A DNA stretch of 35,541 nucleotides from Paralimibaculum aggregatum (GTDB lineage: Bacteria; Pseudomonadota; Alphaproteobacteria; Rhodobacterales; Rhodobacteraceae), in assembly GCF_030270585.1 (NCBI RefSeq), contig NZ_BSYI01000053.1, positions 1-35,541 of the forward strand, given 5' to 3'. The notes beneath the pieces were generated by a model, which saw only the letters and a program-made list of their open reading frames with translations, did not search any database and was not told where the DNA came from. Both the position numbers and the translations under genes were made by a program. This document shows positions 19,401 through 26,687 of the stretch, piece after piece. The first letter of the stretch is position 1. Every line of letters starts with the position of its first letter.

Positions 19401-20512
19401 GCCTTCACCCGGTCGATCCGGGCCGAGCGCCGCTCCGGATCGAGCGAGAGCGCGCGGTCCACGAGCCGGCGCAGATCGGTCTGGCCCGGATAGGCGGCGA
19501 GGCGCGACCGCGATCCGGCGGCATCGGGAATCTGCTGCGCCTGCCCGGCGAGCCCGTCGAGCCGGAAGACGAGATCCTCCCGATCCTCGTCGCCGAGCCC
19601 CGGAGAGGTTTCGACGATCCGCCGGAGCTGTGCTGCGGCGCCGATGAGGCCGTCGAGCGCGCCCTCGATGCCTGAGGCTTCCCTGCCGGCGAGGTCCTCG
19701 AACCGGTCCTCGAGCGCCGTCACCCTGTCGTCCAGGTCGGCGAGCACCGCATGATCGGTGTCGGCCGGATCGGCGGCCTGATCGTCGAGATCGCCGGGCG
19801 CGGCGTCGAGCGCCGCATCGCCCCCGGCGATCTCCTCGAGGTCCTGCTCGTCATCGAACTCGACGCCGCCGCCGCGGATCGTGACCCTGAGGCTGAGACC
19901 GGCATGGAGCTTGATCGCCCGCTTGATCATCTTCGCAAGGCCGCCCGGCGGCTGCGCCTCGAGCTCGAACACCAGCCCGCCGTTGCCGCCATGGACCGCG
20001 CCGGTGAAATAGACGCCCTTCTTGCCCTTCATGGCATAGGCCTTCTTCACATCGGACGTCCTGACCCGGCGCCTGGTGAGCACCAGGCCGCTGACCGGGC
20101 GGCCGGGCGCGACAACGAAGTTCCAGGCGCTGTCCGGCGAGAGCTGGCGCACCTTGCGGACGAGCTTGGCCATCGCCTCCATGGCCGCGAGCCGATTGCC
20201 GTCCTGTGCGCCGCGGTCGAGCTGTGCCCTGGCCGCCTTCGCGCGTTCGGCGTCCACCTCGCGGGCCATCTTCTCGGCGGCCCTGATGGTCCTGGCGAGG
20301 AAATCCGTGACCGTGTCGTTGTCGCGGTGCCGGGCCCTGACGCCGTTCGCCTTGTCGATGATCTCGTCGAGCGCCATCGACTGCTTGTCGAGGTCGCGTT
20401 TCCTGACAGCACCGGCGAGCGCCTCGAAGACCTCCGACATGCCGGTCCGCTTGACCTTCTTCTCGTGCTTGATCGCGGCGCGCCAGTCTTTCTTGCTCAG
20501 ATAGTCGGTCAT
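16493..20512 (-). CDS. Large helical protein with type II/gamma PI4K-like kinase domain
   Basis: A 1,339-residue protein starting at ATG 20512 behind a good GAGGAG site; the open frame runs on to 21403 but overlaps the divergent gene and has no better start. Residues about 690-900 resemble type II/gamma PI4-kinase-like domains: a glycine-rich loop (GGYDDD), the ATP-lysine block FIFKPA (K706), the GSMQ block (771-774), the catalytic loop FANLDRHGNNLL (D816, H818, N821) and the metal block PIDHGSGLPD (D838). The rest is mostly Ala/Glu/Arg-rich predicted helix with coiled-coil character, plus a small N-terminal beta-rich segment (KKGVYFTGAVHGG) near 160-175. There is no signal peptide, transmembrane segment or known C-terminal secretion motif. 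Family members phosphorylate lipids or proteins, and the substrate here is unknown. Its only close neighbour is the divergent SARP regulator, which probably controls it. I do not recognise a named bacterial family for the whole protein. Confidence 0.85.
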   Translation of the reverse strand: MTDYLSKKDWRAAIKHEKKVKRTGMSEVFEALAGAVRKRDLDKQSMALDEIIDKANGVRARHRDNDTVTDFLARTIRAAEKMAREVDAERAKAARAQLDRGAQDGNRLAAMEAMAKLVRKVRQLSPDSAWNFVVAPGRPVSGLVLTRRRVRTSDVKKAYAMKGKKGVYFTGAVHGGNGGLVFELEAQPPGGLAKMIKRAIKLHAGLSLRVTIRGGGVEFDDEQDLEEIAGGDAALDAAPGDLDDQAADPADTDHAVLADLDDRVTALEDRFEDLAGREASGIEGALDGLIGAAAQLRRIVETSPGLGDEDREDLVFRLDGLAGQAQQIPDAAGSRSRLAAYPGQTDLRRLVDRALSLDPERRSARIDRVKASLRALVQRIADDADLAPDERAFLLAMIRAEVARCQTALDALDRARPGMEALDPALAARMAAIDNAVREIVGSAIARQPQTIATLTSYRGFRSHLASGDLDAIAAGIDPMEAEILDLRRRAGHAGSEARRREQHEAIKAELAPQMAYVKKAAFPAGAVTASPEIARALRGEKLLRKVVERGAACLKQPDAARIAALAEAASAAVSDLADRRRSLAAELDEAAARGSASRIARLEAKLAELTALDKVAGNALQRARLAELAVRFDAITAQPTDAAAMEALAQLQAEFYFTETAVKQGVSRAGASGLGAEGGASESWWIERARGGYDDDGAEKAFIFKPAVREATVFSGLPQGSGAPREALARTLDEAMAEAGFRIGVCPTVLAEIDASVLPGFEPDAGAMLGSMQKVADNIGSVAEVLGDDPDAMARIDAREYGDIAVFDMLFANLDRHGNNLLVTMDDGGNPGLLPIDHGSGLPDPEALQICRESLGRSVNAMLDPCFPQARDLLAAETREALGRIDPQSLAATMAGSRDGIEGRHGALAGAVSDAAIEGLAKRLEFLQAACDRLTVEELFEALGTGALRIAQCPADGMVALADTLCDEARRNRAAQEAFEPFRQELERQWDQVIHFKRLGWFGSLSRLAAEGFFGANPVLVERIARLGATNASLEQQIADALATANDPELEARVASEKRLTSKIAIIERADRLSDLPDQASEDAGELARQIADLETLYDGLGGDAEWAAATRVSPSCATFALSFEEGFDRLKNKIEVLREWQAFTREGGLAEYARLGGTGGREGSIKLMLERLLELKRSKAQIDWIMAMTEEEVTEAAEAALAGRLDEIDAMLAVLGRPGRETFAAERQRVADAWAAGNLLGAQTVAVRTIFDLRGAIASEAQLRDRLEVALATLIAERDSADQSAQDALAPHARRLHLSLREAIDTADQAAFDAARQEWTALLAPAPGDMSETPMVA

Positions 20513-20788
20513 CAATCTTCTCCTCGGCGATACGGCTTCAATCCGGCCGGTCGGGCTCGGGACACGGTGCCAATCTGGGGAGCGCCCGTCGGCCAGCCGT
20601 CGGCTGGTGCGTCGATTCCCGGACAAAAGAGGCCCGGGCCCGGAATTGACGCGCCGGTCGGTTCCCTTGACGCGGCCGCCCGCAGATCGGGCCGGAACAC
20701 CGGCTGTGCCGCCCTCCGGGCCCATCGCGGTTGACGCAAGCGACAAGTTTCCGTCAAGTTCGGGGTGACCCTGGGAGAGGCAGATCCG
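20513..20788. promoter_or_regulatory. Divergent promoter region between kinase-domain gene and SARP gene
   Basis: These 276 bases must drive both genes. At the SARP side, GACAAGTT (20742-20749) and GTCAAGTT (20753-20760) form a direct repeat with an 11-base period, the spacing typical of SARP heptamer operators. TTGACG (20731-20736) and CGTCAA (20752-20757) also form an inverted repeat around it. Activator or autoregulator binding is an inference. No convincing -10 box was identified. Confidence 0.5.
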
Positions 20789-22795
20789 ATGCGGGACGCA
20801 GCGGAGAATGCGACGATTGGTTTGCTGGGCGAGGTCCATGTCCGGGACCGGGGCGGCCGAGAGATCAAGTTGCCGCGAAAGAACAAGGCGCTCCTGGCAG
20901 CGCTCGTGCTGGCGGGGCAGGCCGGGCTGTCCCGCGAGCGGCTCTCGGACCTTTTCTGGCAGGACCGGGATACCCAGCAGGCGCGCAAGAGCCTGCGCCA
21001 GGGCATCCTCGATCTTCGCAAGGGGCTTGGCGACCTTCAGGTTCTCGTTCAGGCCGATGCCGAGCGTGTGCGTTTCGATGGCCGCGGCTCGATCGTCGAT
21101 GTCAGCATGTTCGAGGCGCTGGCCGCCGGTCCCGGCACCGGACAGATCGACCGCGCCCTCGATCTCTATCGGGGCGATCTGCTGTCGGGGCTGGAGATCA
21201 AGGAGGGCGAGTTCGAGTCCTGGCTCCTGCCCAGGCGCCAGCGGCTGCGGTTCCTCGCCATCGACCTGTTCGGTCGCTATCTCGCCGAGGCATCGGATAT
21301 CCCGCGCGTTGCAGTCGTGGCCGAGCGCCTGCAGAAGCTCGACCCGCTGAGCGAGATCGCGCACCGGGCGCTGATGCGGATGTACTCGGCGCAGGGCCAG
21401 CACACGGCGGCGATGCGTCAGTTCGACGAGTGCCGCGCGCTGCTGGAGCGCGAGCTCGGCACCGCGCCGGGCGCCGAAACCGTCGCGCTCTACGACCGGA
21501 TCCGGAAATCGCGCCGCGCGCCTTCCGGGCTCCCGTCAGCGGAGGCGCCGCCGCCGCCTGCCAACATCCCCGATGCGGCCGGTGCGGGCCCGGCCCCGGC
21601 ATCGGACACGCGGCCCTCGATCGCCGTGCTGCCCTTCGAGAACCTCTCGCCCGGGGAGGAGGACCCCTACTTTGCCGACGGCATCACGGAGGAGGTCACC
21701 ACGGCGCTGTCCTATGTCCAGTGGCTGTTCGTGATCGCGAGAAATTCCGCGTTCACCTTCCGGGGCCCCGATATCGAGGCCGGCGCGAAGCTGGACGTGC
21801 GGTATCTGCTGCTCGGCAGCGTGCGCCGGGCCGACGGCGTGGTCCGCGTCAATGTCCGGCTGGTCGATGTCGCCCAGAATGCGCAGATCTGGGCCGGGCG
21901 CTTCGAGAGCGACGTGGAGAACGTCTTCGCGCTGCAGGACGATCTGGCCACCGAAGTTGTCGGCGCGATCCAGCCCGGCCTCCGCGACGCCGAGATCGCG
22001 ATCGCCCGGCGCAAGCCACCCGACGTGCTCAACGCCTACGACCTCTATCTGCGCTCGCTCCCGCATGTCTACCGGATGTCCGAGGCGGACACGACGCAGG
22101 CGCTCACGATGCTCGAGAGGGCGATCGCGATCGACGCGAACTTCAACCGGGCGCGGAGCCTCTGCGGCTGGATCTACACGCTCAGGCAGTCGCAGGGATG
22201 GAGCAAGCGCGGCACGGGCGAGGCCAGGCTCGCCATCGAGCACGCCCGGATCTGCCTCGCCCACGAGATGGAGAGCGATGCGGAGATCCTCTGGCAGGCG
22301 GGCTACACCCTCGGATATTTCGATGGCAACTATGAGGACAGCCTCGCCTTCATCGACCGTTCGCTGGCGCTCAACCGCAACTCCGCACAGGCGTGGATCA
22401 TTCGGGGCATGATCAACGGCTTCATCGGCCGGCCGGAGCAGGCGATCGAGGACTGCCGAACCGCCATCCGCCTCAGCCCGCTCGATCCGCTGATCTATCG
22501 CGCCCACTACGGGCTGGCGCTGGCGCATGTCGTGCTCGGGGACTACCGGGCGGCCGTCAGATGGGCGCGGCAGGGCGTCGCCAGCGGGCCGAACTACATC
22601 CCCGGATACTACATGCTGATCGCAGGGCTGGCGAACACCGGCGAGGACGCGGAATGCGCGCGCGTCGGCGAGCGCGTCCTGCAGCTGCTGCCGGACATGA
22701 CAGTGAACCGATGGAGGGAGAACACGCCGATCCGATGCGAGCCGGCCCGGCAGACGATCGCCGAAAGTCTCAGGAAGGCAGGCCTGCCGGCTTGA
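20789..22795 (+). CDS. SARP/BTAD-type transcriptional regulator with TolB-like and TPR domains
   Basis: A 668-residue protein starting at ATG 20789, eight bases after GGGAGAGG. Residues about 10-100 form an OmpR-type winged helix of SARP regulators (LPRKNKALLAALVLAG, then SRERLSDLFW). About 105-245 is a bacterial transcriptional activation domain (RALDLYRGDLL, LDPLSEIAHRALMRMY, ELGTAPGAET). A Pro/Ala linker leads to a TolB-like/adenylate-cyclase-associated domain from about 277 (SIAVLPFENLSPGEEDPYFA, DGITEEV, RYLLLGSVRR). The remainder is TPR-like repeats (ALTMLERAIAIDANFNRA, DSLAFIDRSLALNRNSAQA, AIEDCRTAIRLSPLDP). No transmembrane helix or catalytic cyclase domain is evident, so it is probably a cytoplasmic regulator. 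TPRs usually mediate protein contacts. It is transcribed away from the kinase-domain gene with a shared 276-base promoter region, making that gene its most likely target. Confidence 0.9.
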   Translation: MRDAAENATIGLLGEVHVRDRGGREIKLPRKNKALLAALVLAGQAGLSRERLSDLFWQDRDTQQARKSLRQGILDLRKGLGDLQVLVQADAERVRFDGRGSIVDVSMFEALAAGPGTGQIDRALDLYRGDLLSGLEIKEGEFESWLLPRRQRLRFLAIDLFGRYLAEASDIPRVAVVAERLQKLDPLSEIAHRALMRMYSAQGQHTAAMRQFDECRALLERELGTAPGAETVALYDRIRKSRRAPSGLPSAEAPPPPANIPDAAGAGPAPASDTRPSIAVLPFENLSPGEEDPYFADGITEEVTTALSYVQWLFVIARNSAFTFRGPDIEAGAKLDVRYLLLGSVRRADGVVRVNVRLVDVAQNAQIWAGRFESDVENVFALQDDLATEVVGAIQPGLRDAEIAIARRKPPDVLNAYDLYLRSLPHVYRMSEADTTQALTMLERAIAIDANFNRARSLCGWIYTLRQSQGWSKRGTGEARLAIEHARICLAHEMESDAEILWQAGYTLGYFDGNYEDSLAFIDRSLALNRNSAQAWIIRGMINGFIGRPEQAIEDCRTAIRLSPLDPLIYRAHYGLALAHVVLGDYRAAVRWARQGVASGPNYIPGYYMLIAGLANTGEDAECARVGERVLQLLPDMTVNRWRENTPIRCEPARQTIAESLRKAGLPA

Positions 22796-23109
22796 TCCAC
22801 TGGGCGGCGGCGTCGATGGCTGATCAGTGGAATCGGAACAAGCAAGTCCCGCGGCTGAGGGCCTTTTCGGGTGACGCAGCAGTGCCGATTGCCTCCGATC
22901 CCTGCCCTCCGATCAGGCGGCAGCGCGTGAACCGGCCCGGACGGACGAGGACGACGCGACGCATGGAGCGGCAGATTCTGCCGGCATGTGGTGGAGCAGT
23001 CGGCCGCGCGTCAGTCGGCTTCCGGGGCCAGGATGACATCGTGGTAGCAGAGTCTGGCTTCGACCCGATGATACCGGCGGGGCAAGGCAGTTCGCCCGGT
23101 TTCCTGGGC
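22796..23109. other. Intergenic DNA after SARP gene, no gene seen
   Basis: No recognisable coding sequence or RNA gene. The end of the SARP gene carries a short GC palindrome (GGCAGGCCTGCC) but no following T-run. Confidence 0.4.
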
Positions 23110-23590
23110 GACCTTGGCCCCGGTGGGCGACCTGTCACCCGGCATGACAGGTGTCCCTCGCGGCGTGCGCGCCAACCATCGGCTCGCCCCCTCGCCCGAC
23201 GGAGCCAGCGGCCGCGGATACGGCGGCTTTCCAGAGGTTGTTTCGCGCGGAGCCCCCCTTGGAAATCCGATCCCGAGGTCCCGGCGACCGGCAGGCCGCG
23301 TGAGCGCCGTGATCCATGCCTTGCATTCCTGCGGCGTGCCGGAGGCTTTCTTCCCGGCATCGAGCGCGCGCCCCCTCGCGTCCCGTTCCACCGCCAGACG
23401 AGAGGCCGGCACAAAGCAGGCCTCCCGAACGGCGCCGGAGGGCCGCGCCGGCGCGGCAGTCTGCCTCGACCCGTAGGGCTCGAAGGCGGTGCGGCGGCGC
23501 CGAGGTCTGCGCATCGGCGCTCCTGCTCCGAAGGCCCGCGCTCTGGTGGCCATCCCGCCAGCGATCGGCCGCCTGGCGCGGGCGACCCAC
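23110..23590 (-). pseudogene. Possible IS66-type TnpC N-terminal fragment
   Basis: The minus-strand frame open from 23628 to 23011 contains CKAWITALTRPAGRRDLG followed at a suitable distance by TSGKPP and a Gly/Pro/Arg-rich tract. This recalls the N-terminus of IS66 transposases (AALxARIAALERRLG, NSxNSGKPPSSDG, GGQPGHPG). No zinc-finger or catalytic region follows, and the match rests on short low-complexity motifs, so it may be chance. Otherwise this region has no recognisable gene. Confidence 0.25.
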
Positions 23591-23649
23591 GCCGGTTCCG
23601 GCCAGCGAAAGCCGGTAGGCCGGAGCATTCGCGCCCGGACGGAACCGGC
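23591..23649. terminator. Inverted repeat downstream of enolase-superfamily gene
   Basis: GCCGGTTCCG (23591-23600) and CGGAACCGGC (23640-23649) are perfect 10-base inverted arms around a 39-base centre that itself contains CCGGTAGGCCGG. It lies about 30-90 bases past the stop of the minus-strand operon. It could act as an RNA stabilising structure or a factor-assisted terminator; there is no T-run. Confidence 0.35.
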
Positions 23650-23677
23650 GACCCCGAGGGCTGCCGGGTCTGCCCGA

Positions 23678-24868
23678 TCAGGCGGGATGCTCCAGCATCT
23701 TCAGCTGAAGGCCCTTGCCGGTGTAGGGATTCGCCCGGGCGACCTCCTCGTCGAGCTCCACGCCGATCCCCGGCTGGTCGGAAAGGATGATGTGCCCGTC
23801 TTCCCAGCGCACCGGGGTCTTCAGGATATCGGCATGGAACCCGGTCCAGTCCTCGATGCCCTCGAGGATCAGGAAGTTGGGCGAGCAGGCGGAGAGCTGG
23901 ATGTTGGCCGCGCCGACGATCGGCCCGCAGAAGAGATGCGGCGCGATCTGTGCATGATGCGCCTCGGCCATGCCCGCGATCTTCTTTGCCTCCAGCAGAC
24001 CGCCGACGCGGCCGAGGTTCATCTGCAGGATCGAGGCCGCATCGCGGCGCAGCAGCTCGGCGAACTCGTACTTGGTGTTCAGGCGCTCGCCGGTCGCGAC
24101 CGGAATGGTGGTCTTCTGCGCGACCTTCGCCATGCCGGGGATGTTGTCCGGCGGGGTCGGCTCCTCGAGCCAGAGCGGATCGAAGCGTTCGAGGCGCCGG
24201 GCGAAGCGGACCGCGCCGGCGGGGGTCATCTGCCCATGCGTGCCGATCAGCAGGTCGCAGCGGTCGCCGACCGCCTCGCGGATGCGCCCGACATAGGCCT
24301 CGGCCTTCGACAGCGTCTCGAGGGAGAGCTGGCGGGGATCGAACGACGTGTAGGGGCGCGCCGGATCGAACTTGATCGCGGTGAAGCCCATATCGGCGTA
24401 TTGCAGCGCACGTTCGGCCGCCACATCCGGGTCGTTGCGCACGGCGATGTTGGAGTCCGCCGCCGAGGAGGGATAGAGGTAGGTGTAGCTGCGCAGGCGC
24501 TCGTGGACCCTCCCGCCGAGCAGCTCGCAGACCGGCTTGTCGTGCGCCTTGCCCATGATGTCCCAGCAGGCGATCTCGATGCCGCTGACGATGCCCATCA
24601 CCGAGGGGTCCGGCCGCTGGGCAAAGCCGCTGGAATAGATGACGCGCCAGAGATGCTCGATCCGGAAGGGATCGCTGCCCGCGACATGGCGCTCGAAGAC
24701 GTCCTCGATCATGCCGACCAGCGCCCTGGGGTGGAACGGAACGCCGTAGACCTCGCCATAGCCCACGATGCCGGTATCGGTGGTCAGCTTGACGAACACC
24801 CAGTAGGGGCCGCCGCGGCCCGGCGGCGGATTGGCCACGACGAAGGTTTCGAGGTCGGCGATCTTCAT
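23678..24868 (-). CDS. Enolase-superfamily (mandelate racemase/muconate lactonizing type) dehydratase
   Basis: A 396-residue protein with the N-terminal capping domain (1-125) and TIM barrel of the MR/MLE group, which remove a proton alpha to a carboxylate. Visible barrel blocks are IKFDPA (K166), LLIGTHGQ (G209, H211), LWLEEPTPP (E235/E236), VATGERL (E261) and HLFCGP (H311). The K, E, E and H positions fit metal-dependent acid-sugar dehydratases such as galactonate dehydratase. However, the strand-3 metal Asp (DxHG in that family) appears as Gly209 here. The start is ATG 24868, and its ATGA overlaps the stop of the GMC oxidoreductase, so the two are translationally coupled. Probable role: dehydration or isomerisation of a hydroxyacid made in the same pathway. 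Substrate unassigned. Confidence 0.9.
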   Translation of the reverse strand: MKIADLETFVVANPPPGRGGPYWVFVKLTTDTGIVGYGEVYGVPFHPRALVGMIEDVFERHVAGSDPFRIEHLWRVIYSSGFAQRPDPSVMGIVSGIEIACWDIMGKAHDKPVCELLGGRVHERLRSYTYLYPSSAADSNIAVRNDPDVAAERALQYADMGFTAIKFDPARPYTSFDPRQLSLETLSKAEAYVGRIREAVGDRCDLLIGTHGQMTPAGAVRFARRLERFDPLWLEEPTPPDNIPGMAKVAQKTTIPVATGERLNTKYEFAELLRRDAASILQMNLGRVGGLLEAKKIAGMAEAHHAQIAPHLFCGPIVGAANIQLSACSPNFLILEGIEDWTGFHADILKTPVRWEDGHIILSDQPGIGVELDEEVARANPYTGKGLQLKMLEHPA

Positions 24869-26493
24869 TGGGCAAGCTCCGGTTGCGGTGCGGATTGGGA
24901 ACTGAGGATCAGATCGGCGCATTTCTCGCCGATCATGATGCAGGCGGCATTGGTGTTGCCGGAGACGACCGTCGGCATGATCGAGGCATCGGCGACGCGC
25001 AGCCCCTCCATGCCGCGGACCCGGAGCCTGTCGTCCACGACGGCCATCGCGTCATGGCCCATCTTGCAGGTCGAGCTCGGGTGGAAGATCGTCGAGCCGC
25101 TCTGCCGGACATAGTCGAGGACGCCCTCGTCGCTCTCGACATCGGTGCCGGGGGTGATCTCCTGCCCGAGAAAGGGGGCCATGGCCGGCTGGCCCACCAC
25201 ATCGCGGATCAGGCGGATGCCGGCAACCATGGTCTCGCGGTCGATCATCGCATCGAGATAGTTGGGCTGGATCACCGGCTTGGCTGCCGGGTCGGGGGAG
25301 TCGATGGCGATGGTCCCCCGGCTTTCGGGCCTGAGCTGGCAGACCGACACCGTGAAGCCGGAGAAGCGGTGCAGGCTCTTGCCGCGGCCTTCGGCGCTGT
25401 AGCGCAGGAAGTGGAACTGGATATCCGGCGAGGCGATCTCGGGCCGGGTGCGGGCAAAGACGCCGACCTGCCCGGCGCTGAGCGACAGCGGGCCCCGGCG
25501 CGTCAGCAGCCATTGCAGGCCGGTTCGCACCCGCCCGATCACCGTGCCGACCTCGTCGTTGAGCGTGACCGGCTGCTTGCAGGCAAAGACGCAGCGCGCG
25601 GTATAGTGGTCCTGCAGGTTTTGCCCGACGCCGGGAAGGGCATGGCGGGTCTCGATGCCCAGCGGGCCCAGATGTGCCGGATCGCCGATCCCGGAGAGCT
25701 GCAGGAGCTGCGGGGAATTGATCGCCCCGGCGCTCAGCACCACCTCGCGCGCGCAACGATACTCGACCGTTCGCCCGTCGATCTCCGCCTCGACACCGAC
25801 CACGCGCCTGCCCTCGGTGAGAAGGCGGCGGACCAGGGCGCCGGTCTGGATACGCAGGTTGCTGCGGTGGCGCGCGGGGCGCAGATACGCCGTCGCCGCG
25901 CTGCATCGCAGGCCGTTCCGGGCGGTGGTCTGGAAATAGCCGGCGCCTTCCTGCTGCGCGCCGTTGTAGTCGCGGTTGCGGGGAATCCCGGCCTGCTCCG
26001 CGGCCTCGATGAAGGCATCGCAGAGCGGGTTCGGCTCGGCCTGCGAGATGCCGAGCGGCCCGCCCTTCGCGTGATAGGTCTCCGACATGCCCGGCAGCGC
26101 GTTGTCCTCGGCCATCCGGAAGAAGGGCAGGAGATCGTCGAAGCTCCACCCGACATTCCCGAGCTGGCGCCAGTGATCGAAATCCTCTCGCTGGCCGCGG
26201 GCATAGACCAGCCCGTTGATCGAGCTGCATCCGCCGAGCACCTTGCCCCGCGGCCAGGGGATGCGGCGGTTGGCGGCGCCCGGCACCGGCGCGGTCTCGT
26301 AGCCCCAGCTGATCCTCGGGTCGAACATCGTGCGATAGTAGCCGGCGGGCACGTGGATCCACGGATTGCGGTCGCGCGGCCCGGCCTCGATCAGCAGGAC
26401 GCGGGTCGCGCTGTCCGCCGACAGCCTGTTTGCGACGACACAGCCGGCCGATCCCGCGCCAACCACGATGAAGTCATAGCTCTCAACCGTCAT
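24865..26493 (-). CDS. GMC-family FAD-dependent alcohol oxidoreductase (choline dehydrogenase-like)
   Basis: A 542-residue glucose-methanol-choline oxidoreductase that oxidises a primary or secondary alcohol using bound FAD. The N-terminal FAD site is DFIVVGAGSAGCVVANRL (residues 7-24), with a conserved acidic end of strand two (LLIEAG). The GMC signature PWPRGKVLGGCSSINGLVY follows, then a second signature GAINSPQLLQLSGIGDP. The active-site His is in HPSSTCKMG (H471) and its partner Asn in SGNTNA (N515), 44 residues apart as in choline oxidases. There is no signal peptide. The start is ATG 26493 with AGGGAAAAG upstream. It overlaps the enolase-superfamily gene by ATGA. Choline itself is not implied: no betB, betC or betI lies alongside. 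It likely supplies an aldehyde or ketone to the aldehyde dehydrogenase of the divergent operon. Confidence 0.93.
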   Translation of the reverse strand: MTVESYDFIVVGAGSAGCVVANRLSADSATRVLLIEAGPRDRNPWIHVPAGYYRTMFDPRISWGYETAPVPGAANRRIPWPRGKVLGGCSSINGLVYARGQREDFDHWRQLGNVGWSFDDLLPFFRMAEDNALPGMSETYHAKGGPLGISQAEPNPLCDAFIEAAEQAGIPRNRDYNGAQQEGAGYFQTTARNGLRCSAATAYLRPARHRSNLRIQTGALVRRLLTEGRRVVGVEAEIDGRTVEYRCAREVVLSAGAINSPQLLQLSGIGDPAHLGPLGIETRHALPGVGQNLQDHYTARCVFACKQPVTLNDEVGTVIGRVRTGLQWLLTRRGPLSLSAGQVGVFARTRPEIASPDIQFHFLRYSAEGRGKSLHRFSGFTVSVCQLRPESRGTIAIDSPDPAAKPVIQPNYLDAMIDRETMVAGIRLIRDVVGQPAMAPFLGQEITPGTDVESDEGVLDYVRQSGSTIFHPSSTCKMGHDAMAVVDDRLRVRGMEGLRVADASIMPTVVSGNTNAACIMIGEKCADLILSSQSAPQPELAQ

Positions 26494-26521
26494 CTTTTCC
26501 CTGGCAGCTATAGGAGGATCC

Positions 26522-26542
26522 GCGCGGGGAAGCTCCCCGCGC
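26522..26542 (-). promoter_or_regulatory. Perfect hairpin in the 5' leader of the GMC oxidoreductase gene
   Basis: GCGCGGGGA and TCCCCGCGC are 9-base perfect arms around a 3-base loop, about 30-50 bases before the start codon. No T-run follows on either strand, so it looks more like a leader RNA structure than a classical terminator. Confidence 0.45.
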
Positions 26543-26611
26543 CGAGATTTCCGGAAAGGATAGGAAGCGCGACCCGCCCATGTAAACTATATCAATTTCC
26601 CCGAGGGTGAC

Positions 26612-26627
26612 GATCATCCATATGATC
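26612..26627. promoter_or_regulatory. Candidate GntR operator 1 upstream of GMC gene
   Basis: GATCAT-CCAT-ATGATC is a palindrome with 6-base arms, containing TCAT-N4-ATGA. It lies about 120 bases before the GMC start, just upstream of a TTGATATAGT promoter-like stretch read on the minus strand. The same TCAT-N4-ATGA pattern recurs before the regulator gene. Confidence 0.45.
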
Positions 26628-26669
26628 TTAAACATGAAATCGGTTCGCCGTGGCCGCCGCGCATCGAGA

Positions 26670-26680
26670 CATATGGATGA
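26670..26680. promoter_or_regulatory. Candidate operator half-copy between regulator stop and GMC gene
   Basis: CATATGGATGA is the exact reverse complement of TCATCCATATG at 26614-26624, giving an 11-base inverted repeat with a 45-base centre. It begins eight bases beyond the regulator stop codon on the minus strand. It may be a second binding site for looping, or part of a weak terminator structure. Confidence 0.4.
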
Positions 26681-26687
26681 CTTTGCC

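Noticed and set aside
17996-19675. A 559-codon plus-strand frame inside the kinase-domain gene region
   Set aside because: Antisense shadow of a well-supported gene with clear kinase motifs on the minus strand.
20513-21403. Upstream extension of the kinase-domain protein to 21403
   Set aside because: It would overlap the first third of the well-supported SARP gene. The ATG at 20512 has a good GAGGAG site.
24865-26493. Choline dehydrogenase (betA) and betaine pathway
   Set aside because: The GMC family match is clear, but betI, betB and betC are not adjacent and the island is organised around a TTT transporter.
24868-26610. A 580-codon plus-strand frame opposite the GMC oxidoreductase
   Set aside because: The minus strand has all GMC signatures; the plus product is His/Asp/Ala-rich low complexity.
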